From assembly GCF_000003815.2 (NCBI RefSeq), contig NC_049996.1:11250235-11314234 (forward strand): a DNA stretch of 64,000 nt, read 5' to 3'. Numbering within the stretch: position 1 is the first letter of the stretch; each line of letters begins with the position of its first letter. Positions 1 to 12,200 of the stretch are shown piece by piece. The translations under genes were made by a program, and so were the position numbers. The notes below the pieces were generated by a model. The model had not been told where the DNA came from and ran no database searches. It saw only the letters and a list, made by a program, of their open reading frames with translations. The stretch is from Branchiostoma floridae (lineage: Eukaryota > Chordata > Leptocardii > Amphioxiformes > Branchiostomatidae).

Positions 1-625
1 AATTCAGTACAGTACAGTGTACATGTACAATTCCAAATTCAGTACAGTACAGTGTACATGTACAGCTCCAAATACAGTACAGTACAGTACAGTACAGTGT
101 ACACGTACAATTCCAAATTCAGTACAGTACAGTACAGTACAGTGTACATGTACAATTCCAAGTTCAGTACAGTACAGTGTACATGTACAATTCCAAATTC
201 AGTACAGTACAGTGTACATGTACAATTCCAAATTCAGTACAGTACAGTGTACATGTACAATTCCAAGTTCAGTACAGTACAGTGTACATGTACAATTCCA
301 AATTCAGTACAGTACAGTGTACACGTACAATTCCAAATTCAGTACAGTTCAGTGTACATGTACAATTCCAAATTCAGTACCGTACAGTGTACATGTACAA
401 TTCCAAATTCAGTACAGTACAGTGTACATGTACAATTCCAAATTCAGTACAGTACAGTGTACATGTACAGCTCCAAATTCAGTACAGTACAGTACAGTGT
501 GCATGTACAACTCCAAATACAGTACAGTAAAGTGTACATGTACAACTCCAAGTTCAGTACAGTTCAGTGTACATGTACAGCTCCAAATACAGTACAGTAA
601 AGTGCACATGTACAACTCCAAATAG
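1..625. repeat. 35-bp tandem satellite array
   Basis: About 17 to 18 head-to-tail copies of a 35-bp unit run from the window edge to about 625. Each unit has a GTACAGTACAGT stretch, a palindromic core GTACATGTAC and an AATTCCA or AGCTCCA tail. Copies differ by a few substitutions and by extra AGTAC insertions near 75-100 and 120-145. Because 35 is not a multiple of three and the unit has no stops, all plus-strand frames stay open, so the Tyr/Val/Gln/Cys-rich open frames are artefacts. The array probably continues to the left of the window. Confidence 0.95.
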
Positions 626-1773
626 CCTGTACAAATGTAGCCAGACACCTGTGACAACCCTGACTGCAGCTGACACGTTCATGTCCCTGCCTACCACAAG
701 GGTTAAAGGTCATAGCAAATCAAAGTCCAGCTTTGAGTCATCACAAGATTTCCATTAAGCATCCCTTAACAGTCTCCTAATCACCCCTCTTCCTGCCAGT
801 CAAGTGGACCCTTCCACATTGAAATCCCACCACTTGGCACATTCCACTCGTAAAGAGGGGGATGTTAGGGTCAGGGAGAAAATGCAGCAGCAGGGTCATT
901 TCAAGAACAACTGAAATTCCACTGGCTGCTTTTAATGGAATGTGAGGAAAACTCTATGTCTTAAGTTAACAATACATTTCTTGTAAGGGCCAGGATTGTG
1001 TAAGTACATCTACAGACACAGCTTTTCTGTGCATTTCTAGATAATACAGTCATGGTTTGTTTTGTTACATGTTTTGAGGTTTTCTTTCTATCCCTTCATA
1101 GTCTGTCACTTTGCGGAAACAACCGAAATCAAAGTCTGTACTTGCGTACAACCTTTCTCACACATAACAGCTATGGTACGCTTTAAATTAGCATACAACA
1201 AGCACCTACAAAACCCACCCCAGTGAGAATACCAGTCATCACAACTCCATTTCCTTTCGCCACTTTCCGTAAAAATATTGTCATGGCCTTCCTCCTCTTC
1301 CAACTCCCAACACTATACATTCTGCATGACTAAGTACACAAACATCATGTACATGTACACAACAGTCAGGTATTAACAGTATACAGCGGTGTGTATACCT
1401 ATCTATATACACGTACCAGTCGTAGGGCTATTATACAGACTTGTGGATCAGGGGCTTGTACATTTTTTTTGTTACGATCCAAGGCCAGCATACAGTACGT
1501 TTAGGACATTTACAATTTAAGTACCATTTGGGTAACTTACTACCTTTTTTTTGTAACACATTTAATATTACACAAGAACCGTTGATATGGTATACTGTAT
1601 ACTTTGATCACATACTCGGGCGGTACAATGTACTCTTACCGTTAAGTAATGATCATTTCTATTGGTCGGTGTTTGTAAGATCTGCACTCACTCTTTGGTC
1701 GAATTGGCCAATCGGCTCCATTCATACAGTACTGGGCAATCATACATACCTGTCCTACATACAAATGTACATG
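626..1773. other. No gene seen: flank between satellite and MITE
   Basis: Unique-looking, AT-rich sequence downstream of the MAP3K gene. Short GTACATGTAC-type runs near 1,348-1,360 recall the satellite core. No splice-compatible coding segment, RNA gene or long repeat was recognised. Confidence 0.6.
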
Positions 1774-1992
1774 TAACGCTAGTTCACCCTAATTCGCGGA
1801 CTAACCTTTATTCGTTGTATATAAAATCAGAGCATTTAGAGATATCAAGTCGACAGACAAGTGTTTCAGACTGGAATGCTATGAAAATAGTGCAATTTGA
1901 AACCAACGTCCATCGATTACATATCCCTAAATACCTCGTTTTTATAAACAACGGATAAAGGTTGCCATGTGAATAAAGGTGAACTAGCGTTA
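1774..1992. mobile_element. Foldback MITE, copy 1 (GCTAGTTCACC family)
   Basis: A 219-bp sequence that is inverted-repeat along almost its whole length. It starts TAACGCTAGTTCACC and ends with the complement, GGTGAACTAGCGTTA. Inner arms also match (TTTCAGACTG against CAATTTGAAA; AGAGATATCAAG against CATATCCCT), leaving a loop of about 20 bases near 1,877-1,897. Two more family members lie at 16,269-16,492 and 17,258-17,427. It has no coding capacity. Flanks read TA or TTAA, so a short TA-rich target duplication is possible. Confidence 0.85.
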
Positions 1993-2969
1993 TTAACATT
2001 ATGTGAAGAGTGCAGCTATTGCACCAGGAATTACAACTTCGACCAATATGCTGGATATCATCTTTAACTTGCTTGATAGTCCACAGAACTAGAAAAGTCT
2101 GGCGGTAACGTCACAGACAACATTGTCTTCACTGGGTTAGCATAGAGGTAAACACTGTTTAATACCATATTGAACAAATGTGGTCTATCAACACACACCT
2201 CTATTAACTTCCACACTGGAATATTCAAGGAAAAATAAATTTCTTTCTATCATAATAATAGCCTTTTGGGAATGGAGTCAAGTGTGCCATATGATTACTT
2301 CAGGTTATTGTCACTTCTGAAGTAACTACAACTTAAGCCAAAATGTAATCATAGTTTAACATTTCGGTCTCATTTCTTTTGACATCTCCCAAATGATAGA
2401 GGGTTGATGGTCTCAGACCTAGTTATGATTATTGATACAATTTACAAATAATGATGTCAAAGAGCCATTGGTAAAAGAAAATCACTAACTTATCAACCAG
2501 GGACAGCTCAATCAACGTCTTTTACAAGACGGGTCTGAATTAATACACAGTCAGTTCTTGATTGCTTATCAATTTGGGATCAAAACCATTAATTTTTGAT
2601 CACCTTGGTGTTAATAAGTCATTGATAAATCATCATTCCGTGACACTGTGTTAACCTGTTGTTTATCTGTCAGCTATGGCTCAATAGGACATCCAATGGG
2701 ATCAGTTTTGAGTGGAAATGACAGGACATCAACCTATCAACCACCAAGCCTGATCACCATATGATAATTTGTTGTTTTCAATAACCGTCGGATCGTTGAT
2801 AAGGTACACAATCTTTGAGAGTAGGTCTCTTGTGTGGCACAACATGGTAGACACTAGAACAACCTTCCTCCTTCTGGTCCTAGGTCATTTTGTTGGTTTC
2901 AGTTGTTTTTCTTTTTTTAAATTAATAAATCAAGTATGAGGTAATGAACAAAGACTCGAGCAACTGTCG
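1993..2969. other. Probable 3' UTR and downstream flank of the MAP3K
   Basis: Lies directly after the MAP3K stop codon on the minus strand. No other gene was found. I could not single out a convincing AATAAA on the minus strand, so the transcript end is undetermined. The sequence is AT-rich and mostly unique. Confidence 0.5.
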
Positions 2970-5900
2970 TCACCACGATGCCGTGGAATTCTTGAAGTTG
3001 ACGGTGCCGGTGGTCGCGTCGGAGCAGTCGTCAGAGCTCTCGTCTGAGTCCAGCATGGCCAGGGGGTTCTGTACAAGGGACAAACAAAATTAATCATTAA
3101 GCCTTCCTCACAATGGTGGTACACATTTGTTAGCAAACTCTTTCTCTGGGCTGCTAGAAGCATACTTATGTCATATCTGGGCCGCGATAACCTCCGATGC
3201 AGGTGTTCTGAACTGAGTGATAATTTTCTGTATCATGCAGGCTTCTTAGTTGTATCACACAGGCTTCCAATAAATAGAACGCACTCCACTGCAAGCAAAC
3301 TTTTTTGAGGTTAACATAAAACATTGGTTAGTTGGTAAGCATACATAGCAGGGCTCGAAATTCATTTTTGGGATTAGGTGCACTGGTGCACCCAGCTTAA
3401 AAAATTGGGTGCACCAAAAAAATTTTGGGTGCACTTAAATTTAAGTAATAGTCTAGTATAAAACTTAGTTACAGGCTATCAAAGCCTAAAACAAGTACCA
3501 TGACAAACATTTTTATTATCTTTCTAACACTTAGATGTCAAGAATATGATGAATACTAATATAATTTGTTATCTTTACATACATGTGTCAAAAAATATTT
3601 GGGTGCACCCTGTGCACCCACAGAAAATAATTGGGTGCACAGCTCCAATTTTGGGTGCACCTGCATTTCGAGCCCTGCATAGTAATAGATTAATCAATGT
3701 TTAATCAATGTTAATTGTTCTTTTGTGGCTGTTTATGTTTCTTTGTACCTGAAGCTTATATAAAGCGTTAGCTTAGCTGGTAAGCATTAAAACATGGATA
3801 AATGAAAGGGGAGAAGAAATACCTCGTACACGTGCTCCCGCACCTGGGACCTCACTCTGCGGACATTCATCTCCTTGTCCGACAAACCGTCGGAGAGCGA
3901 GTGCGCCATGTCGGCCAGCGCGTGCGACACGTCGTGGAACTCTCCGGTGTTGTTGAAGCTGGAGGTGGTGGAGAGGAGGTCAGGGGTCGGCCCGAGGGAG
4001 CGGTCGCTCATGTTCTCTTCCTCCGACATCCCGCCCTCCGAGCTGACCGTGGAGTACGACTGGCGGCTGTTGGGACAACGGATCGGGCGGCTGGAATGAC
4101 AGGAATGAAAATTTCATTCACTTCCTGCTGGATGCAATCAATGATTCTTTTTATCTTTGAAATTTTTCTCATTTTTTATGTATTGGTTTGGCTGTTCAGC
4201 ACGCACAGCCAGGGCTACCCAATTACAAAGGCCTGCTGAAAAAACAAAGACAATACAAATGGAATTGGACAAGGACAGGATACTTGTCAATAACAATATT
4301 CTATTCTACAAGTACATAAAAGGATAAAAAATAAGAATAAAAACAAACTTTTATATATACCTGGTGTAAGATAGCGAACATAGAAACTACAATGGAATAC
4401 ACCACGGTATAACAGCATCTTGGAAATTTACTATCAGTATTGTCAGACTTGTACAGGGAAGTAGACAGGGTGTCTTATTGAGTACACAATGTTTCAGCTC
4501 ACCTTTGTGCCCTTGGAAAGTCAATCTCACTGTCCACTTCCCCTTCCTCCTCTTCTGAAGAAGACTCTTCAGCATTCTGCTGCACAAAACAGGATTCGGT
4601 CAGTTCCTGACATGAAAAACTACAGGCTGTGTGTCCTTCCTGTGATAACTGCTACATTTTTTACCTGGAGTCATTATGTATCAAAACAACCATTGTACCA
4701 GAAAAATACAGAAACAATCACTTTAAGTTTAGTGTATATTCACATGCATCAGATAAGTCCTTCTTGTAGCAGTGATTGAGTGGAAAGTATGCAACATGCA
4801 TTAAGTTCATACATGCAACTGTAATAGTAAGACAATCAGTTTTACCTTTTCCTCGTCTCTACTCTGTAAATCAGGCAACTCCTGTTCCTCTTCCGTCTCC
4901 TGTGGGTTTGCTCCCTCTACTCCATGATCCTCCTCTCCTTGTCCTTCCACATTTCCAGTGGGGGTGCCACTCCTTGACGGAATACCGTCCACATGTGGGC
5001 TTGAGTGAGACATGTGACATTTACATGTTACACAGTGCCCTGGGCTGGGGAGAACATTGTTGGGTATGCACGGCTCTTCCCCTCCTTCTGCCCCAAGTTC
5101 ATGTTTCTCCTCCTGTTCACTACTTCCCCCGTCATCTCCGAAGTTGCCACTGTTCCTTCTACTGTCACCCCTCCCATTGTCACTTTCACTGGTGGAGCCC
5201 TTAGTGTTGATGTTGTATAAAACCTGAGTGAATTCCGCATGAGTTCTACTTGGGCTCTTGCGACAACTGTCCCTACCCCCGTCAGTCCTCTCATTGTTTC
5301 TCCTGGTGTCGGGATCGCGCGCGTATTGCCGCATCGCCCTTCCCGGGGCGGAATGCCTGAGAGCAGTTCTGGCAAGACGAGTTTCGTTTGCGTCGTTTTG
5401 CAGCGTGGTATCCGACTTGAGGATGTTGTGCAACTTTCTCTCTTTCACTGGGCTCATCTGGGGAAGAACAAGGAACCAAAGACATGTTTTTTTTTAAATG
5501 ATGGATCAAAAGCGCCTTTATGTGACTGAGGTCAGTGCTGCAGGTTATATAGCATAGGCCGCAGTACCGGTTAACTTTCAGTACAAAGTCAATAATAAAG
5601 TTGTTCCTGTATGGAGCTTAACATTAACACTGTACAAACACTGTACAAAAAGGACCCAAGACATGGTTACATGTACATCCTCATGCTATGCCAGTAAGAT
5701 AGAGAGAGGGCCTGGCATACTTTCCAGCAATCGTTGTCATAAGCATCCTACAATATACATTACCGATGGCTGAATATGACCAACAAGCATACTCCAAATA
5801 CAGAAGAATGTTACACTGCATCTGCATCTACACAACTACTACTACTACTACTACTACATCTGGTTAGGGTGCTTCTGATTCTGAGGCTTGCTTACCTTGT

Positions 5901-6244
5901 TGGAGGCGAGTGGAGACCCAGGGGCAGACCCCCCATGGCTTACGGTACTCCTGCATTACATCTTGCCAATTACTTCTTTCGAAAGCCTGTACTTTCCTAC
6001 TCCAAACACAGAATGTTTTATTACACTGCATCTGGTTAGGGTAGGCTTGCTTACCTTGTTAGACGCGAGCGGGGACCCAGGGGCGGACCCCCCATGGCTT
6101 ATGGTGCTCCTGCGGTGCATCCTGCGCTGCCCCCGCAGCTTGCTGGGCGAGTGTCGCGGTGAGGACGGAGAGCTGCGCGGTGAGAAGTGGACGTAGTGCT
6201 CGGCATCTCCGTAGTGCCTGGGCTCTGAGGACGGACTGTCAACT
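2970..6244 (-). CDS. Map3k12/13: MAP3K C-terminal regulatory exons (10-14)
   Basis: Exons 6244-6055, 5457-4846, 4579-4503, 4090-3823 and 3068-2970 encode residues 534-948. The region is low complexity: Ser/Pro/Arg-rich in exon 10, then charged Glu/Gly/Asn-rich in the 612-nt exon 11. Three patches are conserved with LZK: the [16 protein letters not shown] acidic block followed by [14 protein letters not shown], the [12 protein letters not shown] motif, and the tail [10 protein letters not shown] ending TASW. TGA stop at 2972-2970. Confidence 0.93.
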
Positions 6245-9200
6245 CTAACAACGAGACACAAGTAAAACATCTTTAGGCCACACCAATTTTGTTTGTTGCT
6301 TCTCAGAATTGGCGGTCCTATTTTGCCCAATTCCCGAACCTCCCATTCAAAAATTCCCACTTCCTGCCATCTCCCATATTAATGTAACTTAGTGCTCGGC
6401 ATCTCCATAGTGCCTGGGCTCTGAGGACGGACTGTCAACTCTAACAATAGGACACAAGCAAAACATCTTTAACAACATTTTCAAAACAGTCTAGCTCTCT
6501 GATCAAAGGACGTCTTTCTTCAATCAATTAAGCCTGTGAATTATCTACAGACACTGCATCGCTAACACAACATCTACTGTTCAATGTATCCCATGTATAA
6601 CTTATACTAGTAAATTTTGTTACATAGCTGTCATACTCTTGGTAATATAAACACAACTGCTGCTGCGCCGCATGCCTGCGAAGCTGGTGTGTTACGCAGA
6701 AGGGCGGTTATACCGCCTATATAGATACAGATACAGGTACAATATACCTGTTCCAATCATCTGTTCACAGTGAAAATTCCATGCAATATATGACTATCAT
6801 ATCAAGACAAGGAAGTGTTGAAATGTTGTAACTGTAACGAAGGCAATGAAATGTTGTAACTGTAAGGAAGGTAAGGAAAGAAACCAACCTCTGAAGAAGA
6901 TGAAGACTTGTCTTGTACTTTGCTCCCTTGTTCTTCATGAGTCTCTCCACAGCCTGATGCTGGGCCTTGATCATCGGCTTGATGGAAATCTTCTCCTTCT
7001 TCAGCTTCATGTCTAACAGCTTCTCTTTCCTACAGGAAGGAGGTAAACATATTTAGCTTACTGACCAATCAGAGTCAATGCTCTTGACAACTTTGACCAA
7101 TCACATGCAAGCTTCTCTTTCCTACAGGAAGGAGGTGAACATATCAACTTACTGACCAATCAGAGTCAATGCTCTTGACATCTTTGACCAATCACATGCA
7201 AGCTTGTCGGTCAAACATGATAAGATTACCAGTTAAAATTCAGCCAATGAGCACCAACATCGAACTCTGTCCAAACAATATAAAATATCACCCCAATACA
7301 CATACAGGATCGAGGAAGTACAAAAACTAAAATCTATGGCTTATTTACAACTTTATATAGCAAGTCAGTTTTAATCCAGTGTGTTCTAGAAAAATCTTCA
7401 AAGGAAGCTAAAAAAGTAAAACATTTGCCATATTTTTCAATCTGAATAGTGTGAAAAATAAGCTGCATACGACACCCATTTTCAACTTTAACTGACCCAT
7501 TTCTTCCTCTTCTTTTTCTTCTCCTTTCTAGCCTGGTGGCACATAAGAACCCAATTACAGATGTATCTGATAATTACACAAATTTGTGCAATTAAGCATT
7601 GAAAAATGAAGTGGAGTAAAGTAGCCTGGGTACCATCCGGGAAGTAGTTTGCTCCAGTGTTGATTATAAACTATATACAGTTGCTTCTCACTCTGACATT
7701 TATCATACACTATATACAGTCGCTTCTCTGCCGTTCCGTCTGGTAATCTTGAACATCTGGAATTGTCCAAATTTTGGACAAGGGCGTTGATTGGTCCCTA
7801 CACATGAGCAAATTAAGGAAAGGGTTCAAGCACTTGTTTGAACAGGTGGTGTTCCATCACCCGTAAAGCCCACCGTCCGCTTGCAGGAGGGCCTGTTCAC
7901 GTTGTCATCGAACAAGCGCTCTTTAACCCATTCTTTAATTCGCTCATCATCAGGTTTGAATGTGCAGGTCTCCAGACAGGTAGCAGAAGCAAACATGGGA
8001 GCCAACCACTACCCGGATGGTACCCAGGCTAGGGGTACAGAGCATCACACAGAATAATTACCTCATGAGTTCCCTTTCCCTGTTCTCCAACTGAAGCATA
8101 CACGTGCTCAGCTCCATGTACAGGTTGTTGGCTCGCTCTAGTTTCTTCTCGTAGTGTTCCCGAATGTCCATGGCGTGGCGCAGCTCCTCCCGCCTCCTGG
8201 ACACCAGCTCCTCGTCCAGTTTGTGGATCTGGTTCCCCTCGCTGCGGATCTTCTCAAAGTGGATGGAGATCTCTTCCCGCCAACTCTCCTTTAAGGTCCA
8301 TCAAGGAAAAATATTTAGGGTAAACTACATGTATGTGTTGACCTATTTTCTCTTATAGTGCATATTTTGTACAAGCTATACACATGAGAATGTAGCTTTT
8401 GTACAAAAAGCAGCAAAAATCACAAAGATCTGATGAATTGGACTTGCATATAAATAAAATGCTAAGGCATTGCTCTAAAAAACTTCTAATAAAAATGATC
8501 ACATCTTTAGATTATGAGCAGCTCAATGAGCTGCTCAATGAACAAGACGTATTACCCATTATGTACACTGTACAATTCACTGTACATCTATTTTTTTGGA
8601 AATAGACTGAAGTGATTGTGAAGTGAAAGAAAACCATACCTGAGTCTTGAAGTAGGTGTCTCTGTTCTGCCCGATGATCTCACATCCAGCAATGTCAAGG
8701 TGCATGAGGATGTGTTTGAAGGAAGGTCGATTCCGAGGCTTACCAGACCTGTATTTGGATAGAAAATCAGAATTCATTACAGTCTTTGCCACTCCAAGAA
8801 AATAACCATAGTAACCCCATGAACATTAGATATGAAATATGTATTCGTTAAAATATTTAACACTTTAAGAAAAGAATTTAGTAACTGGATATTATAGCAG
8901 AGTCACACACATACACACGTACAAGCAGGCATGCACACACACATACAAGCACATGCACACACATACACTGACACAGAGACATGTGAAAACCACACACACA
9001 CACACATGCACACACACACATATACAAGCATGCACGCACACACGTACAATCACATGCACACACACGCACACACACAGAGACATGTGAAAAGCACACACAA
9101 ACACACATGCATACACACACACACACATACATACACACAGCCACACACACACACGTTTCTAAACAACCAAGCCAAAGCCTAAAAACTGACCAGCACTGTT

Positions 9201-12200
9201 TGAGGAGAAGTTTGAATCCTTCGGGACAGGTGGTGGGTACAGGCAGGTGGAGACTGTTACTCCCCACCCCCCAGATGATGGCTGAAGAGTCTACATCCTA
9301 CAGGAAACATGAGGAAGAATGGACAGGTATTATGCAAAAGTTCTGCTGCCTGGAAAGAAAATGTCAAGAACAACAATTGAATATAAAAGCTTAATACATA
9401 TTACACACCAAGTTCTATATTCACTGTCTATTATTTGTATAGATTTAAAATAAAGTTTTCTCTGAGCAGTTAGATATATGCAAGGCAACTTTATCGTGTT
9501 AAATAGAAATATGTGTCTGGATAAATGAAGTATGCAAAACATCTTTCTGTACAACAAAACTAAGACGTCATTAGCTTTTTACGGTCTATATAAAACATGC
9601 TTTTCAGAAAAACATGCTATGCAGAGTTTGCCTGGGATAAGAATAAAGCACAACATACTCATAATTCCACACGCAAAAGAAAACAGTCCATACCTTGTAA
9701 GGTGACTCTCCGGTCAGTAACTCCCAGAGGACCACACCAAATGACCAGATGTCCACTTTTTCCGACACCGGTTCATTCCTGATGACCTCCGGCGCCATCC
9801 ACGCGACCGTTCCCGCGAAGGACATCTGCGTGCTTCTGTCGCTCCACAGCTTGCTCGTTCCGAAGTCTGAGATCTTCAGGCTGTCGTTCACCCCAAGCAG
9901 CACACTGATGGAAAGAAGATGTCAAAACTTAAACTATTTATGTTATTCTACTTATATGCCTTATTTCAATACTTAAAATTGTACGTTTATGGCTATATCA
10001 AGACAACTTTTGAATCAAACTAACTTTAAGAAATGTAGTTCATCTTGTTTATATTGTTACCTAACTCCTATCAAAGTTTTACGTGTGCAGTGATTTAAAA
10101 AAAGCCTGCCTCTATTAACATCAATGAAGGTTAGAGACTTAGACATCCAGGTAATAAAATACGTCAAAAAGCAGTTACAGTGTCACTGACAAAAGATAGT
10201 GGATGGTACCTGAAATGTCTGATAGTTTCCAAAATCATATCCAGTTGCCTGAGTAACAGCATTTTGGCGTGCCTGCCTCTTTTTGATTCTGGTATTTTCA
10301 TTCAGTACTAGTGCTAAAACATTAAAGACAGAGACTAAACTTACTTGGGTGACTTGAGGTCCCTGTGGATGATCTTGTGCTGGTGGAGGTAGTACATGCC
10401 ACTGGCAATCTGCTTGGCCCACTCCACCATGCGCATGGGGGGGATCTCCAGCCCCCTGCGGATGTTCTCGTACAGCTGGCCCTGCGGACAGTACTCCATG
10501 ATGATGCAGTAGCACGGCGCCTGCGTACACACACCCCTGTAACAGACAGAGGGAAGGGCAGATGAGACATTGCTGGTTTGTTTGTTTGAACCTTTATTTC
10601 TTCATAAGAAAGCTCAAATTGGCATGCAGATTTCTTTTCATGGTGGTCATGAGGAAATATGTATAATATCAGAATGAAAATATCAATATACTTTCTCACA
10701 ATCCCAGTCTAGAATTCAATCAATAAATTTCTTCAGGTTTAGATTTTTTAATCCCACGCATTGTTGGAGGGCTTATATTGTTGATATCTGTTGTCATATT
10801 TGCCATTCTACATGTAAGCTTACAGAAATGCATTTTCTGTTTTTATGTCATGAAGTTCTGAGTTATCAGACATGTGACATATAAAACCTAATCATTGTTG
10901 TCTCTATGACATAAATGTACATTTGTAATCCAACAACTGTCCATGGAAGGCTAAACTAAAGGCAAACTGCAGCTATATAAAGATGACCTAACAGGATGGT
11001 CTACAGCGTACTTGAACTTGATAATGTTGGGATGGTTCAGTTTCCTCAGGTGCCTGATCTCTGTCTCCGTCTCCTCCCGAACCTTCTTCACGGCCACCTT
11101 CTCTCCGTTGAGCGTTCCCAGGAACACGGCGCCCTGCGCGCCGCTCCCCAACCACTGCAGGTTACAGATGTTCTCAAATGGAATCTCCCAGTCATCTGGA
11201 ACACAGGAAGGGTAAGAGACAAAACCTGCTTCATTGACTTAAGAACACATCATTCATAGACAACACTTAGAGACTTCTTTTTACGGAGCGTTCAACTTTG
11301 CACAATGAACAAGTAGGAAAGAAACCCAAATCCTTAACCCAATACTTTATAGTTGATTTATATAATATTTCTATTCATGTATGACTAAACATGATACATT
11401 AAGTCAAGCATGTAGAAAACCACTTCCTGAATTTTTCACTGATTTGATAAATCATTATGATTTGATACAATTTTGTAAGTCAACATTTTTGGTTATTAAT
11501 TCTTTACCATGAAGGGGCATGTTAACAGCAAAAGCTAGAGAAGTTGTGGATAGATTTTTAGCATATTTGGCATGTTGCTAGGTGTTTGGGCAAAATGAAG
11601 AAAAGAGTAGATTATGGCCCCCCTAGTGGCTTTCTATGGTACTGTAGAAGAACCTCCAGTTTTGATAGTGTTCTGGACATGCTATGGTTATTGTGCTTGG
11701 CAAGAAGTGACATAAGGACCATCTAGTTTTATTACATGAAATTGACATCAAGTTATTGCTAATTTTGTATGTACATCATTTACAGTAACATTATATGTCA
11801 AACAAGAAATGTCATTTAGAGAATCGCACATATAATGTGAACTCCGGTGATGCAGAATTTCCTTCAACATTACTCATATTCGTTCTGTCATACTGACTTT
11901 CAATTGACTGGGGTACAAAAGAGCGCGCTGTAACGTTAATTGATTTATACCCGGTTATAAATAGTCATTGACGTCAAAGCCTCGTTGTGGGGCCCAGCGT
12001 TGGTCACGAGTTTAATTATGTATGATGCGCAGAGGATCAGTTGGCGGATTGTGATGGGCGCTTCTTTTGTTCTGTTTGTGTGACAGGCGAGCACTTTGGT
12101 CTGATCCTTTAACTCATTAGGCTGTATAGGGGGGTGATGTCAGAGCTTATCGCAACCAACCAATACATGCAACTTATCAATGTCAGTCTCTCTGGTCAAA

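Noticed and set aside
1-625. CRISPR-like array
   Set aside because: Units are contiguous without unique spacers and the DNA is eukaryotic.
17-657. Long open frames (up to 202 codons) on both strands
   Set aside because: They are produced by a stop-free 35-bp satellite. All plus-strand frames show the same repeating peptide.
8878-9267. Cys/Val-rich and His/Thr-rich open frames
   Set aside because: They translate a (CA)n repeat. Only 9,191-9,297 in this stretch is a real (MAP3K) exon.
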